The translations under genes and the position numbers were made by a program. Under the pieces are notes generated by a model. It was given only the letters and a program-made list of their open reading frames with translations, searched no databases and had not been told where the DNA came from. Of a stretch of DNA of 64,000 nucleotides, positions 58,965 to 64,000 are shown in pieces; position 1 is the first letter of the stretch; every line of letters begins with the position of its first letter. This DNA is from Umezawaea endophytica (GTDB lineage: Bacteria > Actinomycetota > Actinomycetes > Mycobacteriales > Pseudonocardiaceae): positions 1 to 64,000 of the forward strand of contig NZ_JANYMP010000021.1 of NCBI RefSeq assembly GCF_025061645.1. Reading direction: 5' to 3'.

Positions 58965-59801
58965 ATGTCCTGGTTACCCAGGCTGGTCGCGGTGGTCGCC
59001 GCGCTGGGGTTGGTCCTGTCCGGAACCGCGTACGCGGCGGACAACCCGATGTCGGTGGTCTCCACACCCACGACCGGGGCGGGTGTGGAGGTCGGTGTCC
59101 CGCTGCTGATCACCGGTATCGCCCACAACGGTGAGGCGGGAGGGATCGTGTCCGTCGAGCTGAGCGTGGACGGCGGGGACACGTGGTTCGAGGTGGGCAC
59201 GACCGAGAGCTGGCGCTACACCTACACGCCACCGGAAGCCGGTGACGTGACGATCGTGAGCCGGGCGTCCACCGCGTCCACGACCGGGGCGTGGACCAGT
59301 CCGATCACGGTGCACGTCGGCGGTGCGGCGACTCCGCTACCGGTCCTCTGCTCGTGCTACTTCCAACTACCGGACGGGGTGGTGGTCAACGACCAGGACG
59401 CGGAGGCGGTCGAGCTGGGGATGCGGACGAGGTTCGACCGGAACGGCTCGGTGACCGGGATCGCCTTCCGCCGCGGCACCTACCCCGGCCCGGTGACCGC
59501 ACGGGTGTGGTCGGGCGCGGGTGACCTGCTGGCCGAGAAGGTCGCCACCGGCACGCGGATCCTGTTCGACGCACCGGTTCCCGTGACCGCCGGGGCGGAC
59601 TACGTCGTGTCGTACTACACGCCCGCGGGCGGTTACGCGTCGACGGAGGACTTCTTCACCGGCACGGTCGTCTCGACGCCGTTCTCCGCGCCTCACAACG
59701 GGGTGAGCGGTGCGGGTGTCTACCACTACGGGGACGGCGGCGGGTTCCCGACGGACACCTGGCACGACAGCAACTACTGGGTCGCGCCGTACTTCCAGTA
59801 G
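58965..59801 (+). CDS. Secreted protein with Ig-like and DUF4082 domains
   Basis: A 278-residue secreted protein. The signal peptide (1-24, ends TAYAA) is followed by an Ig-like sandwich (NPMSVVSTPTTGAGVEV, SVELSVDGGDTWFEVG) and, from about residue 130, DUF4082 (GIAFRRGTYPGPVTARVWS, PVTAGADYVVSYYTPAGGYAST, FPTDTWHDSNYWVAPYF). These domains occur together in secreted actinobacterial carbohydrate-binding proteins. GAGGAGG lies just before ATG 58965. Confidence 0.85.
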   Translation: MSWLPRLVAVVAALGLVLSGTAYAADNPMSVVSTPTTGAGVEVGVPLLITGIAHNGEAGGIVSVELSVDGGDTWFEVGTTESWRYTYTPPEAGDVTIVSRASTASTTGAWTSPITVHVGGAATPLPVLCSCYFQLPDGVVVNDQDAEAVELGMRTRFDRNGSVTGIAFRRGTYPGPVTARVWSGAGDLLAEKVATGTRILFDAPVPVTAGADYVVSYYTPAGGYASTEDFFTGTVVSTPFSAPHNGVSGAGVYHYGDGGGFPTDTWHDSNYWVAPYFQ

Positions 59802-59809
59802 TGGTCCGG

Positions 59810-59838
59810 GCGGTCCCGGACACGACGTCCGGGACCGC
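59810..59838. terminator. Terminator after DUF4082 gene
   Basis: GCGGTCCCGGAC (59810-59821) pairs perfectly with GTCCGGGACCGC (59827-59838), with a 5-base loop. It follows the DUF4082 stop by 8 bases. Confidence 0.8.
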
Positions 59839-59879
59839 TCCCCCACGCGTCGGCGGCTGGCACCGCCTAGCCTCGGGGC

Positions 59880-60722
59880 ATGCTGCTGCTCGTTCCCGCC
59901 GATCCCCTGCGCCCGAGACGTCCCGACGAGCACTTCGCGGCGGAGGCGCGGGCCGCGCGCGAGGCCGGGGTGGTGGTCGCGGTGGTCGACCACGACGTGC
60001 TGGCCCGCGGTGGTGACGTGGACCGGGCCGTCGCCGGGGTGCCCGCGGACGAGGACGCGGTGTACCGGGGGTGGATGCTGCGCGCCGAGCACTACGCCGG
60101 GTTCGTCGGGGCGTTGGCGCGGCGGGGTGCCGTGGCGCGCACCAGCGCCGAGCAGTACCGGCGGGCGCACGAGCTGCCGGGCTGGTGGGCGGACCTGGCC
60201 GAGGTGACGCCGGAGGCGGTGTGGACCTCGGGGCCGGACCGGGCGGGGTTCGACGTGGCCCGGCGCGAGCTGGGCGCCGGGCCCGCCGTGCTGCGCGACT
60301 ACACCAAGTCCGTGAAGCACCACTGGCACGAGGCCGCGTTCATCCCGGAACTGGCGGACGGCGACGCGGCGTGGGCGGTGGCCCGGCGGTTCCTGGAGCT
60401 GCGCGACGACGAGTTCACCGGTGGGTTCGTGCTGCGGCGGTTCGAGGAGTTCACGGCGGCCGAGGTCCGGACGTGGTGGGTCGGCGGGGAGTGCGTGCTC
60501 GTCGGCGCGCACCCGGACACGCCGCACGACGTGGTCGGGACGCCGTCGGTGGAGGCGGTGGCACCGGTGGTCGCGAAGTCCGGGTTGCCGTTCGTGACGG
60601 TCGACCTCGTCCTGCGCGCCGACGGCGTGTGGCGGGTCGTCGAGCTGGGTGACGGCCAGGTGAGCGACCGGCCGGTCACGCTGGCGCCGGAGGCGTTGGT
60701 GGCGGCGCTGTTCGCGCGGTGA
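59880..60722 (+). CDS. ATP-grasp domain protein (DUF4343)
   Basis: A 280-residue protein of the DUF4343 ATP-grasp type. The nucleotide-binding features include VLRDYTKSVKHHW (the Lys-containing strand) and, near the C-terminus, FVTVDLVLRADGVWRVVELGDGQVSD, where the acidic residues bind Mg-ATP. ATP-grasp enzymes ligate a carboxylate to an amine or thiol; the substrate here is unknown. It converges on the DinB-like gene with 4 bases between stops. Confidence 0.82.
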   Translation: MLLLVPADPLRPRRPDEHFAAEARAAREAGVVVAVVDHDVLARGGDVDRAVAGVPADEDAVYRGWMLRAEHYAGFVGALARRGAVARTSAEQYRRAHELPGWWADLAEVTPEAVWTSGPDRAGFDVARRELGAGPAVLRDYTKSVKHHWHEAAFIPELADGDAAWAVARRFLELRDDEFTGGFVLRRFEEFTAAEVRTWWVGGECVLVGAHPDTPHDVVGTPSVEAVAPVVAKSGLPFVTVDLVLRADGVWRVVELGDGQVSDRPVTLAPEALVAALFAR

Positions 60723-60726
60723 CGGG

Positions 60727-61308
60727 TCAGGCGGCCGTCCAGCGCGGGTCGCGGCCGGTGTAGGCGATCACGCGGTCGAGTTGGGGGGCGTCGGCGGGGA
60801 TCGGTACGGCTGGGCCGAAGGGGCCGCTGGGGTCGCCGTTGGGTTGTGGGGTGACGAGGGGTTCGAGGACGTCGAGCGACGGCTGGTCGCAGGTGAAGGG
60901 TTGGTCGGTGGCGCGGGCGAGGTCCCAGCCGTGGACGACGACCTCGTCGAGGGCGAACCTGCCCATGACGGCGGCGGGGAGCGTGACGCCGCCCGCCTGG
61001 GTGTCGCCGTCCCACGCGGTGGGCTCGGCCCAGGCGGCGGCCAGCGCCTCCAGGCGGGCGGGGACGCGGGTGCGCCAGTCCGGGCCGAGGTTGGCCGCGC
61101 CGGGGGCCGGGGCCGCGGTGGTCTGGTCGCCGAAGTCCTTGGTGGCGGCGGCGGTGAAGGCCTGGGCGAAGTTGTCGATGTGGTCGATCAGGTCGCCGAC
61201 GGTGTACTCGGTGCACGGGGTGCGGGCGGTGAGCTGGGCGTCGGTCACGCCCGCCAGCAGGGTCGCCAGCCGGCGGACGGCGGGGCTGAAGTCGATCAGG
61301 TCGGTCAC
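60727..61308 (-). CDS. TIGR03086 protein, DinB/mycothiol-dependent fold
   Basis: A 193-residue protein of the TIGR03086 family (DinB four-helix fold, related to mycothiol-dependent maleylpyruvate isomerase). TPCTEYTVGDLIDHIDNF is the typical helix, and VVHGWDLARAT supplies His residues of the possible metal site. The family is widespread in mycothiol producers; no reaction is assigned for this subgroup. The upstream GGAGCCCCC leads into ATG 61308. Confidence 0.85.
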   Translation of the reverse strand: MTDLIDFSPAVRRLATLLAGVTDAQLTARTPCTEYTVGDLIDHIDNFAQAFTAAATKDFGDQTTAAPAPGAANLGPDWRTRVPARLEALAAAWAEPTAWDGDTQAGGVTLPAAVMGRFALDEVVVHGWDLARATDQPFTCDQPSLDVLEPLVTPQPNGDPSGPFGPAVPIPADAPQLDRVIAYTGRDPRWTAA

Positions 61309-61387
61309 GGGGGCTCCAATCGTCGCGGTCTTCCGGTGGTAGACCGCGACGGGCGGGGAAAGTCATCGGTCGGGCGACGGCGGGTGG

Positions 61388-61924
61388 TCAGCCCTCGTGG
61401 AGGGCGGCGAGTCGGGGCAGCCTCCTGGCCATCTCGGCCTGGTCGTCGAAGTCGAAGCCCCAGTCGGGGTCCAGGTCGGGGTAGCTGATCGTGCCCGAGT
61501 CCGGCGGCAGCTCTGCGCCGGTGGCCTTGACGTGCGCGTTCCAGGCGATGCCGAGCACGTCCTCGCCCTCCACCTCGTCGCCCTCCCCCGCGGCGGCGAT
61601 GACGGCGGGGACGTCGGCCAGCGAGTCGGGGTCGGCCACCACCCGGTCGTGCACCTCGCGGCCCTGGGCGACCAGCCAGCCGCGGAAGTAGTCGAAGCCG
61701 TCGTCGGAGCAGCCGCCGTTGATCAGGTACGCCGCCGCCCACAGGGGGTTGCGGTACGAACCGGCCATGATCTCCCAGAAGACCTGGTAGGCGGCGACGA
61801 TCTCCTCGGGCGGGTAGGTGGCGAGCAGCGCGCTCGCCTCGGCGGCGACCGCCTCCGCGTCGGAGGGGTCGGCTGCTCGGGCACGGGCGGCCTCGATCAG
61901 CGCCCAGAACCGGTCGATGTCCAT
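61388..61924 (-). CDS. DUF4240 domain protein
   Basis: A 178-residue protein. MDIDRFWALIEAARA at the N-terminus, and later AYLINGGCSDDGFDYFRGWLVAQG, are the DUF4240 signature. Members are found in actinobacteria as single-domain proteins without known activity; their acidic, WGR-associated relatives suggest a polymorphic-toxin or regulatory context. ATG 61924 is the family start; the upstream frame is poor. Confidence 0.85.
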   Translation of the reverse strand: MDIDRFWALIEAARARAADPSDAEAVAAEASALLATYPPEEIVAAYQVFWEIMAGSYRNPLWAAAYLINGGCSDDGFDYFRGWLVAQGREVHDRVVADPDSLADVPAVIAAAGEGDEVEGEDVLGIAWNAHVKATGAELPPDSGTISYPDLDPDWGFDFDDQAEMARRLPRLAALHEG

Positions 61925-61990
61925 GGCGGTGAGTGTGCCGGAGGGGTCCGACAAAAAACCGCGGACCGGTCCCAGACCACCACCCACCGG

Positions 61991-62659
61991 CTAACCGTCC
62001 GGGTCCCCGACGCGGTAGCCGACGCCCGCGGTGGTGAAGACGACCGGTGGGGCACCGAGTTTGCGGCGCAGGCGGCCGATCGTGACGGTCACGGTGTTGG
62101 TGAACGGGTCGGCGTGCTCGTCCCAGACCTGTTCCAGCAGGGCTTCGGCGCTGAGGTGGGCCGGGGCCGCGTGGAGCAGGGCCTCCAGGACCGCGAACTC
62201 CTTCACTGACAGGTCGAGGCGCGTGCCGTCGCGGGTCGCCGTGCGGCGGACCGGGTCCAGTTCGACGCCCGCCGCGCGCAGCGTCCGCCCCAGCGCGGAC
62301 GGGCGGCGGCGGGCCAGGGAGCGTACGCGCAGCACCAACTCGGGGAAGTGGAAGGGTTTCGCCAGGTAGTCGTCGGCGCCGAGGGTGAGGCCGCTGACCC
62401 GGTCGCCGGGCGACCCGGCGGCGGTCAGCATCAGCACCATCGCGCGGTCGTCCCGTTCGGTGATCATCTGGCACAGGACGTCGCCGTGCACGCCCGGCAG
62501 GTCGCGGTCGAGCACGACGACGTCGTAGGCGTTGACGTCCAGCTTGGCCGCGGCGACCAGGCCGTCGTGGGCGATGTCGACCGCCATCCCCTGGTCCCGC
62601 AGGCCTTCCGCGACGACGGCGGCCAGCGCCCGCGCGTCCTCCACCACCAGGACCCTCAT
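61991..62659 (-). CDS. OmpR-type response regulator
   Basis: A 222-residue response regulator. The receiver has VLVVEDA, the phosphoacceptor Asp in VVVLDRDLPGVHGD (about residue 51) and the Lys in YLAKPFHFPEL. The C-terminal winged helix contains LSVKEFAVLEALLHA and FTNTVTVTIGRLRRKLG. ATG 62659 overlaps the kinase stop (ATGA). The last residues, TTAGVGYRVGDPDG, are the normal wing end. Confidence 0.93.
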   Translation of the reverse strand: MRVLVVEDARALAAVVAEGLRDQGMAVDIAHDGLVAAAKLDVNAYDVVVLDRDLPGVHGDVLCQMITERDDRAMVLMLTAAGSPGDRVSGLTLGADDYLAKPFHFPELVLRVRSLARRRPSALGRTLRAAGVELDPVRRTATRDGTRLDLSVKEFAVLEALLHAAPAHLSAEALLEQVWDEHADPFTNTVTVTIGRLRRKLGAPPVVFTTAGVGYRVGDPDG

Positions 62660-63732
62660 GGCAGCGACAGGGTGACGCGCAGGCCGCCTTCGGGCAACGC
62701 GAGCAGGTCGAGCCTGCCGCCGTGCGCGCCCGCGATGGCCGATACGATCGACAGGCCGAGGCCGCTGCCGGTGTCCGACCCCGTGCGGTCGGCCCCGAGC
62801 CGCTGGAACGGCTGGGCGAGCCGGGCGACGTGGTCCGGGTCGAGCACGGGGCCGCCGGTCTCGACGACGAGCCGCGCGCCGGTCCCGGCCGTGACGCGGA
62901 TCCAGCCGCCGTCGACGTTGTGCACGACGGCGTTGTCCACGACGTTCTCCACCATGCGGGCCAGCAGGGCCGCGTTGCCGACCGCGGGTGCCGCGCCGGT
63001 GACCCCGCTGACGTCCAGCACGAGTCCCTTGGCGGACAAGGCCTCGGCACGCGCGGCGAGGGCGTCGGAGGCGAACTCCGCGAGCGAGACCCGGACGCGG
63101 TCGGCGAGCACGCCGTGCTGCGCGCGGGCCAGGACGAGCAGGCCCTCCAACAGGTCGTCCACCCGGTCCAGTTCGGTGCGCAACCGGCCGGCCAGCGCGA
63201 CGGTCTGCGCCTGCGGCTCGGGTTTCGCCACGGCCACGTCCAGCGACGCCCGCATCGTGGCGAGCGGGGTGCGCAACTCGTGCGAGGTGTGCGCGATGAA
63301 CCGGCGCTGCGCGGAGAACGAGGTCTCCAGCCGTTCCAGCAGGCCGTCGATGGTGTCCGCCAGGTCCTTCACCTCGTCGGCCGGGCCCGGCGCGGCCAGC
63401 CGCTCGTGCAGGCTGTCGGCGGTGATCCGGCGCGTCGCCGCCGTGATCGACAGCAGTGGTCGCAGCACCCGTCCGGCGGCGACCTTGCCCAGCAGCACGG
63501 ACAGCACGGCCATCACCGCGAGCGCGAGCAGCGAACCCACCAGGAGTTGGCGCCCCCACACCTCTTCCGGCAGCGGGGGCGCGATCCCCGACCCGGCGGG
63601 CACGGACACCTTCCCACCCGACAGCGCGTAGGTCAGCGCCAGCAGCCCGATCCCCGAGGCGAGGAACAGCACGGCGTACAGCACCGTGAAGCGCGCCCGC
63701 ACCCGCAGCGCCGGGTGTCGTGGTTGGTCCAT
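62656..63732 (-). CDS. Sensor histidine kinase
   Basis: A 358-residue kinase. Two membrane helices (FTVLYAVLFLASGIGLLAL and LLVGSLLALAVMAVLS) enclose a short extracellular loop of about 45 residues; a HAMP linker follows. The H-box is FIAHTSHELRTPLATM, the N-box VVDNAVVHNV and the G-box GSGLGLSIVSAI. ATG 63732 is preferred over the frame start because the upstream part is not kinase-like. It forms an operon with the response-regulator gene and is divergent from the partial gene at 63820. Confidence 0.92.
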   Translation of the reverse strand: MDQPRHPALRVRARFTVLYAVLFLASGIGLLALTYALSGGKVSVPAGSGIAPPLPEEVWGRQLLVGSLLALAVMAVLSVLLGKVAAGRVLRPLLSITAATRRITADSLHERLAAPGPADEVKDLADTIDGLLERLETSFSAQRRFIAHTSHELRTPLATMRASLDVAVAKPEPQAQTVALAGRLRTELDRVDDLLEGLLVLARAQHGVLADRVRVSLAEFASDALAARAEALSAKGLVLDVSGVTGAAPAVGNAALLARMVENVVDNAVVHNVDGGWIRVTAGTGARLVVETGGPVLDPDHVARLAQPFQRLGADRTGSDTGSGLGLSIVSAIAGAHGGRLDLLALPEGGLRVTLSLP

Positions 63733-63819
63733 GCGCCCAGGATGCCCCGCCGCACCTAACAGCGGGGTGACAGCGCCGGTTCGGGCCGTGTCACCGCCCG
63801 CTCCGTAGAACTCCCGCCA

Positions 63820-64000
63820 TGACAACCACACCCTGGAGCGAGTTCCGCGCCCGTGGCCGGATCGCCGTCGCCGCCGCCGCCACCGTGCTCGCCGTCCTAC
63901 CGGGACTGGTGCTCGCGTTCGCCGACCGGTCGTCGTGCAGCGCCGGGGAGGTCGAGGTCGAGTGCCCCACCGACCCCGTCGGTCCCCAGGGCACCTCGGT
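63820..64000 (+). CDS. Exported or membrane protein, cut by window end
   Basis: ATG 63820 starts a frame open to the end of the window. After a short charged n-region (MTTTPWSEFRARGR) a hydrophobic segment (IAVAAAATVLAVLPGLVLAFA) forms a signal peptide or membrane helix. It continues with DRSSCSAGEVEVECPTDP, giving two early cysteines. It is divergent from the histidine kinase, so it may be regulated by it. Product not recognised. Confidence 0.6.

Overview
The window is high-GC actinobacterial chromosome. WhiB, XRE-DUF5753 and SpdB/TraB genes, a TIGR03086 (DinB-type) protein and frequent GTG starts with 4-base stop/start overlaps fit a filamentous actinomycete, probably Pseudonocardiales (Saccharothrix/Lentzea-like). 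The genus is inference.

Layout. (a) 1-3.9 kb is a decayed zone: an nhaA 3' fragment with two frameshifts, a sulP gene reduced to its two ends, a glycosyltransferase C-terminus and an IS3-type orfA remnant surround an intact pair encoding a CHAT caspase-like protease and an alpha/beta hydrolase. (b) 4.0-11.8 kb is accessory DNA: a large serine recombinase, then a visibly AT-richer block with a two-TM plus Macro-domain protein of the Thoeris ThsA type, an MNT nucleotidyltransferase, a PPP-family metallophosphatase and a convergent gene for a DUF4062/TIR-like protein with TPRs. An XRE-DUF5753 regulator with two small upstream genes follows. (c) 12.0-15.6 kb holds two convergent paralogues (HTH plus Nudix-like domain) around a small cupin gene; three palindromes at exactly 33-bp spacing lie upstream of one paralogue. 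(d) 15.7-21.7 kb is an integrative, conjugation-type element (XRE repressor, excisionase, WhiB, membrane proteins, SpdB-like, TraB/FtsK, a 50-aa ORF, large serine recombinase) whose recombinase gene runs into tRNA-Leu(GAG). No rep gene is visible.

(e) 21.8-64 kb is chromosomal: an M20 peptidase; a frameshifted SDR and its AraC neighbour; a membrane protein; a five-gene WGR-DUF4132/MoxR/DUF5682/VWA/SWIM operon (26.7-36.9 kb) matching the E. coli yehI(molR)-yehL-yehM-yehP-yehQ order, preceded by a collapsed second copy of its first gene; a DoxX-like protein; a NarL-type two-component system; small membrane, DUF6630, GNAT, quinone reductase and AraC genes; a LuxR (LAL) regulator divergent from a complete LIV-type ABC transporter operon; a secreted cutinase/PET-hydrolase-like enzyme; an SGNH hydrolase; tandem PucR regulators; secreted proteins including a CBM2-FN3 protein with an unassigned C-terminal domain; an ATP-grasp gene; DinB and DUF4240 genes; an OmpR two-component system; and a cut-off secreted or membrane protein.

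The best candidate for an undescribed system is 6182-10296, where a ThsA-like Macro effector sits with a nucleotidyltransferase/phosphatase pair and a TIR-like TPR protein. The CHAT-hydrolase pair at 1731-3538 and the MoxR-VWA operon are also conflict-type modules.
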